The position numbers were made by a program, and so were the translations under genes. A DNA stretch of 64,000 nucleotides, taken from Enterococcus pallens ATCC BAA-351. GTDB taxonomy: Bacteria; Bacillota; Bacilli; Lactobacillales; Enterococcaceae. The notes under the pieces were generated by a model that saw nothing but the letters and a program-made list of their open reading frames with translations, was not told the DNA's origin and searched no databases. Positions 52,650 to 61,712 of this stretch are shown here, piece by piece; position 1 is the first letter of the stretch, and the number at the start of each line of letters is the position of its first letter. Location: positions 434,001 to 498,000 of the forward strand of contig NZ_ASWD01000003.1 in assembly GCF_000407485.1 (NCBI RefSeq), given 5' to 3'.

Positions 52650-54038
52650 CTATCCTAATATCTTTTCGGTGGGAAAGTTTATAGATTTTAAATTAACAGC
52701 ATTTTCTTCTTCTACTCCCTGCGAAGATACCTTATCAAATAATATCTTAATCGTTTGAAGTAAAATTTTCATGTCCAGCATCAAAGAATACTTTTTGATA
52801 TAAAGCAAATCAAACTTCAACTTACTATTATAATCTGAAACATACTTCCCATAAACCTGAGCATACCCGGTAATCCCCGCACGGACATTATGTCTTAGAT
52901 AATAATAAGGGTTCTCTTCATTAAATTGATCTACAAAGTAAGGTCGTTCTGGACGTGGTCCAATGATTGACATATCCCCTTTTAAGACATTGACCAATTG
53001 TGGTAACTCATCAAAACGAACAGCACGTATAAACTTACCTACTGGAGTGACCCTAGCATCATTGCTTTTCGCTAACACTGGACCAGACTTTGCTTCCGCT
53101 GTCACAGACATTGAACGGAACTTGTAGATAGGAAATTCTTTTTGATCTTTAGTAATTCGAATCTGTTTATAGATAATTGGTCCAGGCGAAGTCATCTTGA
53201 CTAAAATTGCAGTTAACAACATGAACGGTGAAGCAACTACCAGTAAAACTAAAGAAACTACAATATCAAAAATTCTCTTGAATAGTGCATCCTCTGGTTG
53301 AATATTAAAACCAGTAGATTCAATGATACTCTCATCCTCAAAATTCATGATGTTCGCATTGATAGTGATCAAGTTTTCGAAAGTTGTGTTCAGAAAAAGT
53401 TTCTTATCTTTTTGAGTAACTAACTGATAGATTTTTATTTTTTCTGCTTCTTCCAATTTTGAAGCTAGGTAAACTATATCAGTATCATCGATCAACTTAA
53501 CTAGATTTTCATAGCAATTTCCGATAATTACAGCACTCACTTTGTGTTTATTATTTTTATGTGTACTAAAATTTTGCACAGCTGGAGCTACATCTTTTTC
53601 ATAACCTATAATAACAACCTTTTTATCTGAACCCAATTTCATATAAAGTTTATAGACAGTTATTCGATAAATACTTAATAGAAGTACTCCTATTAAAAAG
53701 GAATAAAAAATGACAGATCTTGGAAAAGCAAACCACCTTCCTGCAAAGGTAATAATCATTATGCCCAGAGACATTAAAATCTGTCCGATAACCGTAACGA
53801 AGATAATATCGCTGCTAATACGATTATAAAATATGTACGTTCCCAATAACATGTTTAACAGAATAAAAAAAATGGAGATAAACACAGCAGAACTTTCAAA
53901 CGTTTGAAAATTTCTCAACGGTATTTCTCCGCCAAACTTGAACCAAAAGCTAGCATAGATAGATAAATTGTACATTAAAACGTCCAACATGATTATGAAC
54001 ATACGACGCGCTGTACCCCATTCGCCACTTTTATTCAT
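52650..54038 (-). CDS. epaR: polyprenyl-phosphate sugar phosphotransferase (EpaR-like)
   Basis: 462-residue initiating enzyme that transfers sugar-1-phosphate to undecaprenyl phosphate. It has four or five N-terminal helices (about residues 10-130), a soluble domain with NAD-like fold (about 140-255), a further helix near 265-285, and the C-terminal sugar-transferase domain with KRIFDIVVSLVLLV, KFRSM, FDELPQLVNVLKGDMS and GPRPERP. The location at the boundary between conserved and variable parts of the locus matches EpaR of E. faecalis. An extended -10 promoter lies upstream. Confidence 0.86.
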   Translation of the reverse strand: MNKSGEWGTARRMFIIMLDVLMYNLSIYASFWFKFGGEIPLRNFQTFESSAVFISIFFILLNMLLGTYIFYNRISSDIIFVTVIGQILMSLGIMIITFAGRWFAFPRSVIFYSFLIGVLLLSIYRITVYKLYMKLGSDKKVVIIGYEKDVAPAVQNFSTHKNNKHKVSAVIIGNCYENLVKLIDDTDIVYLASKLEEAEKIKIYQLVTQKDKKLFLNTTFENLITINANIMNFEDESIIESTGFNIQPEDALFKRIFDIVVSLVLLVVASPFMLLTAILVKMTSPGPIIYKQIRITKDQKEFPIYKFRSMSVTAEAKSGPVLAKSNDARVTPVGKFIRAVRFDELPQLVNVLKGDMSIIGPRPERPYFVDQFNEENPYYYLRHNVRAGITGYAQVYGKYVSDYNSKLKFDLLYIKKYSLMLDMKILLQTIKILFDKVSSQGVEEENAVNLKSINFPTEKILG

Positions 54039-54080
54039 ATATAAATTACACTCCTAATCTCCCAGAATAATCCATTTTCA

Positions 54081-54089
54081 ATCTTACCA
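54081..54089 (-). promoter_or_regulatory. extended -10 promoter for epaR
   Basis: On the minus strand TGG precedes TAAGAT, an extended -10. No strong -35 is seen. It lies between the epaO terminator and epaR, suggesting a separate transcript for epaR and the variable cluster. Confidence 0.5.
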
Positions 54090-54152
54090 CAGTCGTAGCT
54101 AAAAAAATAGAAAACTCTAGAAAAGTAATAAAAATGAAAGAAACGAAATTTG

Positions 54153-54179
54153 AAAAAGCAGCCTATCCGACTGCTTTTT
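54153..54179 (-). terminator. epaO terminator
   Basis: AAAAAGCAG / CTGCTTTTT forms a 9-bp perfect stem with a nine-base loop at the epaO stop codon, with five Ts on the minus strand. Confidence 0.88.
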
Positions 54180-56325
54180 CATTGTTTATCCTCACTGAAA
54201 AATCTCCGCCAACCCTCGTTAAATTGGGATTATAGTAGGGATCATTCTCAATGTATTTAGACCAAGTTTGCTCCATATAAGCAGTTTCTTTTTCGAAGCG
54301 TTCAAGTTTTTCAGGTGTGTTTTCATAGCCTCTTGATTGAGATTCAAAATGATACAATTCAGCACCATGCAGCCAAACATTATTATGCCCTTTTTCATAT
54401 TCGCGTAAACATAAGTCTACATCGTTAAAAGCAACTGTGAGCTCTTCATTGAAACCTCCCAACTCTGAGAAATCTTTAGCTCTAATCATCATACATGCAG
54501 CTGTTACAGCCAAGTAATCCACGTTAATCTCAAGCTTACCAAAATAGCCGAAATCACCTCTTGGAAAAGTATGATGACCATGTCCAGCAGCTCCACCCAT
54601 TCCCAAAATTACTCCTGCATGCTGAATTGTATTATTAGGATAATAAAGCTTTGCACCCACACATCCAATTCGTTCAAACTGTGCAAAGGAAACCATTCTA
54701 GTCATCCATTCTGGTGTGATAACTTCTGTATCATTATTCAAGAAAAGTAAGTATTTCCCTTTAGCTTTCTTCGCTGCCAAGTTATTAATGCGAGAATAGT
54801 TAAATGGAATGTCTATTGACTCTACAATAAAACGATCGTTTAATTGTCTTTTGTAATTGCTATAAAGATCTTGCATTTGCGGTTGATCGCTTCCATTATC
54901 GGCGATGATTATCTCATAGTTCGGATATGTTGTTTTAGCAACGATAGAATCTACACATCTTTTAACATCATCATAGCCATTTCTAGTGGGTATAATCACA
55001 CTGACCATTTCTTCATTTAAAATTGAATAGTTTACATCGTATAATCCATTACCTGCAGCGTGGGTTACCTTTGCTTTGATTCCTCTGCGGTTTATTGCAT
55101 CTTGGACGGCTTTTAATCCTGCATCAAAAGCATAACCTTTAGTTGATTGATCGGCTGCTGTAGAACTTGGTAATATACGCCAATAATATAGTATCCGTGG
55201 AATATGTGCAATTCTCTTTGAAGTAGTTTTTTCAGTAAATCGAAGAACTAAGTCATAGTCTTGGGAGCCTTCATATCCTACACGAAATCCTTCAATCTCA
55301 TCCATGATGGAGCGTCGATATACACCTAAATGAGAGATGTAGTTAGTTCCTAGTAATAAATCAGGAGACCAGTCAGGTTTAAAAGCTGGATCGAATCGTT
55401 TACCTGACATATCAATTTTATCTTCATCACTATAGATCAAATCCAAATCTGGATTTATATTGAGACATTTGACTACTTCGTATAACGCAATAGGCGCCAA
55501 CTCGTCATCATTATCAAGCAAAGCAACAAACTCACCTGTAGCAATTTCTAGCGCTGAATTTGTTGCCCGAGAAATATGTCCATTTTCTTTGCGATAAACT
55601 ACTTTAATTCTTTTATCTGACTCTCGAAATTTTTCAAGTAATGGACGAACAGCAGCATCGGTTGAACAATCATCTGCAATACATAATTCCCAGTTTGAAT
55701 AAAATTGATTTTGAACGGATTCAATACACTTAACCAACCATTTTTCTTCTACATTGTAAACAGGCATTAGAATAGAAATAAGCGGCTTATAATCATATGC
55801 TGCGATTTCCTTTTCAATTAAGGATGAACTCCATTGCTCATTTTCATCAATCCATTGCTGGTAACTCTCATCATTCTGCTTACTCTGTTCAAGTTTCACT
55901 CTTCGCAGAGTACTTTTTAAACCATTACGTTTTAAGTAACCTAATCCTTTTCGGACTTTTCTATAAAACAATTCAAACTGATTTATTTTGGCAGTATCAC
56001 CATTTAAGTTTTTCTTAGGATCAATCATTTCGATTACGCTATTGTCATTTATCGAAAACGTAATGGGAATCTGTTGATTTGAATTCTCCATCATTATCTC
56101 CAACAAAAAACCCATTTGCAAAGTCGCACTTGTTTTGTGAACTGCAGCAACATCAGAACGATTATGAAAACTCAAAGAATAATCAATAACATTATCTGAA
56201 TCAATATGAATGTTTGGAACAGTTTTACTATTTTCTCCAAGTGTCCAACCCTTAATAATTGTTTTCTTTTGTTTTGGAAGATATTCGCTGCTGTCTATAC
56301 AAACAAGAATTTTTTCTCCTGACAT
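54163..56325 (-). CDS. epaO: two-domain GT2 glycosyltransferase (EpaO-like)
   Basis: 720-residue cytosolic enzyme, likely acting on the rhamnan. An N-terminal beta-rich domain with IIKGWTLG occupies residues 1-120, then a linker, a first GT-A domain (about 180-420) with ISILMPVYNVEEKW and LDNDDELAPIA, and a second GT-A domain (about 440-690) with VSVIIPTRNGYDDV, the acidic FLNNDTEVI and the sugar-site AGVILGMGGAAG. Both domains look intact. It is a paralogue of the EpaN gene upstream. GGAGG lies before the ATG. Symbol given by position and domain layout. Confidence 0.78.
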   Translation of the reverse strand: MSGEKILVCIDSSEYLPKQKKTIIKGWTLGENSKTVPNIHIDSDNVIDYSLSFHNRSDVAAVHKTSATLQMGFLLEIMMENSNQQIPITFSINDNSVIEMIDPKKNLNGDTAKINQFELFYRKVRKGLGYLKRNGLKSTLRRVKLEQSKQNDESYQQWIDENEQWSSSLIEKEIAAYDYKPLISILMPVYNVEEKWLVKCIESVQNQFYSNWELCIADDCSTDAAVRPLLEKFRESDKRIKVVYRKENGHISRATNSALEIATGEFVALLDNDDELAPIALYEVVKCLNINPDLDLIYSDEDKIDMSGKRFDPAFKPDWSPDLLLGTNYISHLGVYRRSIMDEIEGFRVGYEGSQDYDLVLRFTEKTTSKRIAHIPRILYYWRILPSSTAADQSTKGYAFDAGLKAVQDAINRRGIKAKVTHAAGNGLYDVNYSILNEEMVSVIIPTRNGYDDVKRCVDSIVAKTTYPNYEIIIADNGSDQPQMQDLYSNYKRQLNDRFIVESIDIPFNYSRINNLAAKKAKGKYLLFLNNDTEVITPEWMTRMVSFAQFERIGCVGAKLYYPNNTIQHAGVILGMGGAAGHGHHTFPRGDFGYFGKLEINVDYLAVTAACMMIRAKDFSELGGFNEELTVAFNDVDLCLREYEKGHNNVWLHGAELYHFESQSRGYENTPEKLERFEKETAYMEQTWSKYIENDPYYNPNLTRVGGDFSVRINNEKAVG

Positions 56326-56330
56326 ATCAT

Positions 56331-59300
56331 CTATCCTCCTATACTAAATTGGTTACTATTAAGATAAGGATCCTTTAGAGATTCCATAGAATATTTTGAC
56401 TCTAATTCAGCAAAAACACCGCTAGGTAATGAAAAGCGTTTAGTCTGTTCACAGATAACTTCAAAATAAGGATCAAAAATATGTTTTCTATTTAAGTCCT
56501 GATATGTTCGGATACTTAAATCCACACCGCGGATTTGGTCACTTAAAGATAGATCGAAACCATTAAGTTCCTGAAAATCACTTTTTGCAATGATTAAACA
56601 ATCTTCAGTAGCCGTATAGATTTCTCTAGGCAATGCCGGACGGAAATATGTTCCAATTGTTTTATTAGATAATCCTTGCTGCTCATAGTAAATTGTATGA
56701 TCATCTGGCTTAATGAGTACACCACAATTTAATATTGCATCTTGAGTACTAATAACTTTTCCAGAAACAAGTCCTACCTCAGGTAAACGAACAAAATTCA
56801 TAGCTTCATTCAACCAATTTTTGGAAGACGGGTATTCATCTGGTGACATAAATACTATATATTCGCCTAATGCAGCTTCCGCAAGTTCATTTAAGTTTTT
56901 TGCATCTACATATCGGATATGCTCATCCTCTATAGCAAGGCCATTTCCTTTAAATAGTAGTATTTCGTAGTCCTGCCAATCTGTCGTTTCCAATAAATTC
57001 ATAAGTACTTGCTTTTCTTTCAGAGGCTTGGTGTATACGATAGAGACTTTATCATCTTTTTTATAGGTAAAATCAATTTTATAAGCCCCATAGTTTTTTG
57101 TCATAGATACTTTACCAAACAAGTCTCGCCGCTCTAGCGCCGCTTCAATTGCTTTCTGACCAGCCACATAAGCGTATTCTTTACTCTGAGGATCCATAGC
57201 TACGGATGTCTCAATCGTTCTCCAATGATACAAAATTCTAGGAATATGATGAATCTTCTGTGCGGCTTCTGTGGCTCTGAGAACAAAATCATAGTCTTGG
57301 CTTCCGTTAAATTCTGTGCGTAACCCACCAACCTTTTCAATGATTGATCGTTTAACCACTACAAAATGAGTAATGTAATTGTGCCCAAGAAGTAAGGTTT
57401 CATTCCAATTAGATTTAAAGAATGGATCAAAACGTTTACCGCTCATTGATAATTTGTCTTCATCTGTATAAATGAAGTCAATGTTGGAGTCCTCATTAAT
57501 TGCCTTAACTACCTCTAAAAGAGCCGTTTCAGACAAAATATCATCATTATCTAAAAATCCGATATATTCTCCAGTTGCTACTTCGATGGCTGAGTTAGTT
57601 GCTTCAGAAATATGTCCGTTTTGTTCACGAAAAACAACCTTAACTCTTTCATCTGCAGCACTTAATTCTTGTAGCAATGGTTTGATATGTGCTTTAGGGG
57701 AGGCATCGTCTGCTAAGCAAAGCTCCCAATTTTTATAAACTTGATTAGTTAACGACCCTACACATGCCCGCAACCATTTTTCATCTACATTATAGACTGG
57801 AACAACTAGTGAAATTTTAGGTTCAAAATTCAGGTGTTGAGTTTCCTGTAACAAACTTTCTTTGAAAGCTACTTCTTCTTTCTCAATCCAAGCATCATAA
57901 TTTATACTAATAGATTTCCGATGCTGATAATTTTTATAGGCTTTGGAGATGCCTTCACGCTTTACTGATCCTAAAATGCGACGAACCTTTTTAATAAAAG
58001 GTGTAGTATTTTCTTTAGGCATACTTACAATCACTGGATAAACATTATCTGTAGCTGACACTAATAATAATTTAATTGTATCCTCTAACTGGAGATTCTC
58101 AACTGTTAATATGAAACCGTACTTTTCATTTGGACAAAGATCAAAAGCCTCATTTACATCTGGTCTCAATAGGCGAGTTATTTGATAACTGTTCGTTTTT
58201 TCAGCCAGCAAAAATTCTAACTGCTTTTGATCGCTTAAAGAAAATCCCCATCCTTTGACGACAACTTGTTTATCGGTTTCATTATTTTCTACAGTTTCTA
58301 TATTTATGCGAATATCTTCTTGATATTCCTCTGGTTTTTTGTAAGGAATTTTTGACAATTGATAATTATATTCATTATAGTAAACAAGTTTTCGCTTAAG
58401 TAATCGTTGCATTTTTTTTGTTTCATATAGATCATTGAATAATTCTTGATCTACTATTGATCCTTGTTCTTCATCAAGAATTTCTATAGATAAAGTGTAT
58501 TCTTTATTCGCAATATCTTTACCAGAAATAATAATATATGGTTCTTCTTCAATCAGATTAAACATAAAGACATCATCTTTAAACCAATTAGCATTCGTTT
58601 CTTGAATGGTTAATAATTTATTTTCACAAACGACTGACAGCCTTACTATTGCTGGAAGTTTACCAATAACAATTCTAAGACTTTCTGTAGCAGAAGGTGC
58701 CTTATGAACAGTCACTTTGTTTTCTCCATCGTTATTGTTTAATATAAAGGGTTCCATTTCAAAAGAGTTATCAACTAAATACGCCAACTGAATTTGTTTA
58801 TTGTAATTTGAATTAATAGGAGCTTCACACGTTATAGCATCTACAGCTTCTTTTCTCAATGCAAAAAAATACTGATACACTTCACCAAATGGACGATTTC
58901 TAAATGAATAACGAACTGATGCTGGCAACTGATCGTAAGATGCTTCTATTTCATTTTGACCCACTTGAGCATACGTATAATCTTCTTTTCTAACATGAAG
59001 ATCTAATCGGTCAAACAGATCATAAAAACCACTTTGAGTGTAAAAGCTGTTGTGAGTTCTGTCTAACAGGCCATATTGCTTCCAATCCAATTTGTTGTTA
59101 AACAACTCAATAAGAACAGAATTATGAGCAATATTAGGAAAAGTGATTAAGATTTCGCCATCTTTAGCTAAAAAGTGCCGTGCTTGACGTAATGCTTCTT
59201 CAGAATTCGTCAGATGTTCTAAGACATCTGCAAAAATAATGTAATCAAATTTTTGACCTGCAAAATAGTCTACCCATTTATATTCCTCAATATTGCCTAA

Positions 59301-59513
59301 AAAACCATTTTGAGCAAAACCCATTACATGGTCATAGAGAACCGTATCAAATTCTATAATTGATACTTCACATTTTTTTTCATTGATCAAATAATCTGTC
59401 ATCCGACCATTGCCTGGACCAAATTCTAAAACACGACTGTTTTCACTTATTTGACTGATTATTTTTCCTACACTTGTCTGTTCATCAAGAGTTAGATCAA
59501 AATCATATTTCAT
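56331..59513 (-). CDS. epaN: SAM methyltransferase fused to GT2 domains (EpaN-like)
   Basis: 1060-residue protein. Order: class I methyltransferase (about residues 1-210) with VLEFGPGNGRM; a middle beta-rich domain (about 240-390 and then 410-500) with VVVKGWGF; a GT-A domain (about 560-800) with ISLVVPVYNVDEKW, YIGFLDNDDIL and YTDEDKLSMSG; and a degenerate second GT-A-like domain (about 830-1040) in which the NNDTE-type acidic motif is replaced by MSPDEYP. I chose the ATG at 59513, which has AAGGA upstream; the longer frame to 59534 overlaps epaM without a ribosome site. The fusion suggests methyl capping linked to rhamnan or decoration synthesis. Confidence 0.78.
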   Translation of the reverse strand: MKYDFDLTLDEQTSVGKIISQISENSRVLEFGPGNGRMTDYLINEKKCEVSIIEFDTVLYDHVMGFAQNGFLGNIEEYKWVDYFAGQKFDYIIFADVLEHLTNSEEALRQARHFLAKDGEILITFPNIAHNSVLIELFNNKLDWKQYGLLDRTHNSFYTQSGFYDLFDRLDLHVRKEDYTYAQVGQNEIEASYDQLPASVRYSFRNRPFGEVYQYFFALRKEAVDAITCEAPINSNYNKQIQLAYLVDNSFEMEPFILNNNDGENKVTVHKAPSATESLRIVIGKLPAIVRLSVVCENKLLTIQETNANWFKDDVFMFNLIEEEPYIIISGKDIANKEYTLSIEILDEEQGSIVDQELFNDLYETKKMQRLLKRKLVYYNEYNYQLSKIPYKKPEEYQEDIRINIETVENNETDKQVVVKGWGFSLSDQKQLEFLLAEKTNSYQITRLLRPDVNEAFDLCPNEKYGFILTVENLQLEDTIKLLLVSATDNVYPVIVSMPKENTTPFIKKVRRILGSVKREGISKAYKNYQHRKSISINYDAWIEKEEVAFKESLLQETQHLNFEPKISLVVPVYNVDEKWLRACVGSLTNQVYKNWELCLADDASPKAHIKPLLQELSAADERVKVVFREQNGHISEATNSAIEVATGEYIGFLDNDDILSETALLEVVKAINEDSNIDFIYTDEDKLSMSGKRFDPFFKSNWNETLLLGHNYITHFVVVKRSIIEKVGGLRTEFNGSQDYDFVLRATEAAQKIHHIPRILYHWRTIETSVAMDPQSKEYAYVAGQKAIEAALERRDLFGKVSMTKNYGAYKIDFTYKKDDKVSIVYTKPLKEKQVLMNLLETTDWQDYEILLFKGNGLAIEDEHIRYVDAKNLNELAEAALGEYIVFMSPDEYPSSKNWLNEAMNFVRLPEVGLVSGKVISTQDAILNCGVLIKPDDHTIYYEQQGLSNKTIGTYFRPALPREIYTATEDCLIIAKSDFQELNGFDLSLSDQIRGVDLSIRTYQDLNRKHIFDPYFEVICEQTKRFSLPSGVFAELESKYSMESLKDPYLNSNQFSIGG

Positions 59514-59515
59514 GG

Positions 59516-60721
59516 TTATATACTTTCCTTCCATGTGTGATCTAAGACAACAATACCTTCACCAACGTATTTCCCTGTAATAAACATGGTTAGGTATCGT
59601 GTTTTATAAACCAATGGGACCGTTGCATTTTCTTCAAAAATAGCCACGTCAAAATAGTATTCTCCACCTAGCAAAGCCATTTTCTCATATTCCAGATAGT
59701 AAACATTCTCTCCTTTTTCCCAAGGAATACTTTCTTTATCTAACAATGTATTCAAACCACAAACATATTGATTGTCTACTGTACGAATAGCTACACCTAA
59801 AACTGGACGTTTAATAGAATCATCTTTTACATTATAGATTACTTTTACAACCACTTTACTATCTTGCTCAATAATTTCCAGAGGATTCAAATTTTCATCT
59901 AATAACTCAGCAGACATAACCTCTACAATATCGTAAGCGGAAAACTCTTCGGATGAAGAAGCCTCACGGTCAATACTTTTCAACGATTTCTTCTTCAAAA
60001 AGTTTTCGTACTCTTCTGTAATTTCCATTGTGTCGCCTTCTGCGCGCACCACGCCATCTTTCAACCAATATACCCGATCACAGAATCGTCGTACCGCATT
60101 TACGTCATGAGAGACAAATAGAACAGTTTTCCCAGCATTCCTAAACTCGGTGAATTTTTCCATGCATTTGAGCTGGAATTCCAAATCTCCAACAGCCAGC
60201 GCTTCGTCAACAATTAAAATGTCAGGATCTACATTTATAGCTACTGCAAAAGCCAATCTGACAAACATCCCACTCGAATAAGTTTTTACAGGCTGATACA
60301 AATGGTCTCCGATATCAGCAAAATTAATGATATCATCTACTTTCGTCTCCATTTCTTCACGCGAAAAACCTAATACCATACCATTAAGAAAAATATTCTC
60401 ATAACCGCTATATTCCGGATTAAACCCTGAACCAAGCTCCAATAACGCCGATATATTTCCCGTAATATTAATTTCACCAGCTGAAGGGGATAGTACTCCT
60501 GTAATTATTTTTAAAATAGTAGATTTTCCCGAACCGTTTTCTCCTATAAACCCAATCATTTCCCCTTTTTTCACTTCTACGTTGACATCATTTAACGCAT
60601 AAAAAACGTCATGATAAGTCTTTCTAGTTGGACTCAGAGCCTCTTTTAACCGATCTGACGGTTTTTGATACATATCATATTTCTTTGTTAAATGCTTGAT
60701 TTGGATAACTGTTTCTGTCAT
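59516..60721 (-). CDS. epaM: ABC polysaccharide exporter ATP-binding protein (EpaM-like)
   Basis: 401-residue Wzt-type ATPase that powers export of lipid-linked polysaccharide. It has Walker A GENGSGKST, the signature YSSGMFVRLAFAV, Walker B DILIVDEALAVGD, and a C-terminal carbohydrate-binding Wzt_C-like domain from about residue 270 with VVVKVIYNV. It starts 13 bases after the permease. Together with EpaL it exports the rhamnopolysaccharide in the known enterococcal system. Confidence 0.88.
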   Translation of the reverse strand: MTETVIQIKHLTKKYDMYQKPSDRLKEALSPTRKTYHDVFYALNDVNVEVKKGEMIGFIGENGSGKSTILKIITGVLSPSAGEINITGNISALLELGSGFNPEYSGYENIFLNGMVLGFSREEMETKVDDIINFADIGDHLYQPVKTYSSGMFVRLAFAVAINVDPDILIVDEALAVGDLEFQLKCMEKFTEFRNAGKTVLFVSHDVNAVRRFCDRVYWLKDGVVRAEGDTMEITEEYENFLKKKSLKSIDREASSSEEFSAYDIVEVMSAELLDENLNPLEIIEQDSKVVVKVIYNVKDDSIKRPVLGVAIRTVDNQYVCGLNTLLDKESIPWEKGENVYYLEYEKMALLGGEYYFDVAIFEENATVPLVYKTRYLTMFITGKYVGEGIVVLDHTWKESI

Positions 60722-60734
60722 AGGTTTTGTCTCC

Positions 60735-61547
60735 TTATAATACGTCAGAAAAATGTGGTTTCAGGCGCTTAAATACCACACTGCCGATAACTAGTAAAAT
60801 CAATGTAATCACCCAAAAATAAATGGATAACAACGGTTTTTCCCAAAACCATTGTTCACTGAAAAAAGCATCTCTATATCCTTGAACAACATAAAACATA
60901 GGATTTAATTTCAAGATAAATTGAATCGTTGGATGAGCCTGAAATTGGTTAATACTCCATAGTACCGGTGTTCCCCACATCAATGCTTGCATAATTACAC
61001 CAATAAATTGATTAATATCTGGGAAAAATGGCTGAATAGATGAAGTAATCCAAGTGAGCCCGGTTAAGAACATCATCATACAAAACAAATAGTAAAAAAT
61101 TTGGATAGTATATAAACTAGGCATCGCATGGTTAAAAATTGCCACTATAAAAGCAATTACAATAAAAAAAGCATGCATATATAGATTCGAAAATAATTTC
61201 ACACTAGGAAGTATGCGAATGTTAAACACAACTTTTTTCACTAGATAACTATATTCACGAAAAACATTTGTCGCAGCTCCCAGTACTTCAGAAAAGTAAA
61301 GCCAAGGAACTAAACCAGTTAATAGAAAAACTATAAATGGGTATTTGCCATCAGTCATAGCCGCTTTGAAGCCCACACCGAATACAAACCAATAAGTTAA
61401 TACCATTACAATTGGATTGGCAAAGGCCCAAAAAATACCAAATGCTGATCCAGCATATCTCGCTTTGAAATCATTAACTGAAAATTGTTTTAAAAGCACT
61501 CGGTTACTATAGATCTCTTTAAAAAAGCTAATTAAATCTTTAATCAT
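60735..61547 (-). CDS. epaL: ABC polysaccharide exporter permease (EpaL-like)
   Basis: 270-residue six-helix Wzm-type permease with ARYAGSAFGIFWAFANPIV in the first quarter, FLLTGLVPWLYFSEVLGAATN and LKLNPMFYVVQGYRD. I chose the ATG at 61547, which has AAGGG 7 bases upstream; the longer frame to 61604 crosses the promoter leader. A promoter at 61629-61657 precedes it. Confidence 0.88.
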   Translation of the reverse strand: MIKDLISFFKEIYSNRVLLKQFSVNDFKARYAGSAFGIFWAFANPIVMVLTYWFVFGVGFKAAMTDGKYPFIVFLLTGLVPWLYFSEVLGAATNVFREYSYLVKKVVFNIRILPSVKLFSNLYMHAFFIVIAFIVAIFNHAMPSLYTIQIFYYLFCMMMFLTGLTWITSSIQPFFPDINQFIGVIMQALMWGTPVLWSINQFQAHPTIQFILKLNPMFYVVQGYRDAFFSEQWFWEKPLLSIYFWVITLILLVIGSVVFKRLKPHFSDVL

Positions 61548-61628
61548 CGTATTTCCCTTCATTACACTAAATTTTCTTATTGTCTCAATATTCAACTCGT
61601 ACAAGTTTCTAAGTTGATTAACGGTCTT

Positions 61629-61657
61629 ATTCTACAGAATTCAAAGTTTAAAAGCAA
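61629..61657 (-). promoter_or_regulatory. epaL promoter
   Basis: On the minus strand TTGCTT (61652-61657) and TAGAAT (61629-61634) are separated by 17 bases, just after the strong terminator at 61668-61708. It gives epaLMNO a separate start. Confidence 0.7.
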
Positions 61658-61667
61658 GTTTACCTAA

Positions 61668-61708
61668 AAGAATAAGCTTAGATATTAGGAATATCTAAGC
61701 TTATTCTT
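61668..61708. terminator. perfect 19-bp inverted repeat terminator
   Basis: AAGAATAAGCTTAGATATT and its exact complement are separated by only AGG. On the minus strand TTTTAGG follows. It ends the upstream Epa unit and separates it from the epaL promoter. Confidence 0.9.
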
Positions 61709-61712
61709 AAGA

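Noticed and set aside
61605-61712. Mobile-element end suggested by the perfect 19-bp inverted repeat
   Set aside because: The three-base loop, the position right after a stop codon and the T-tract fit a terminator; no transposase is near.
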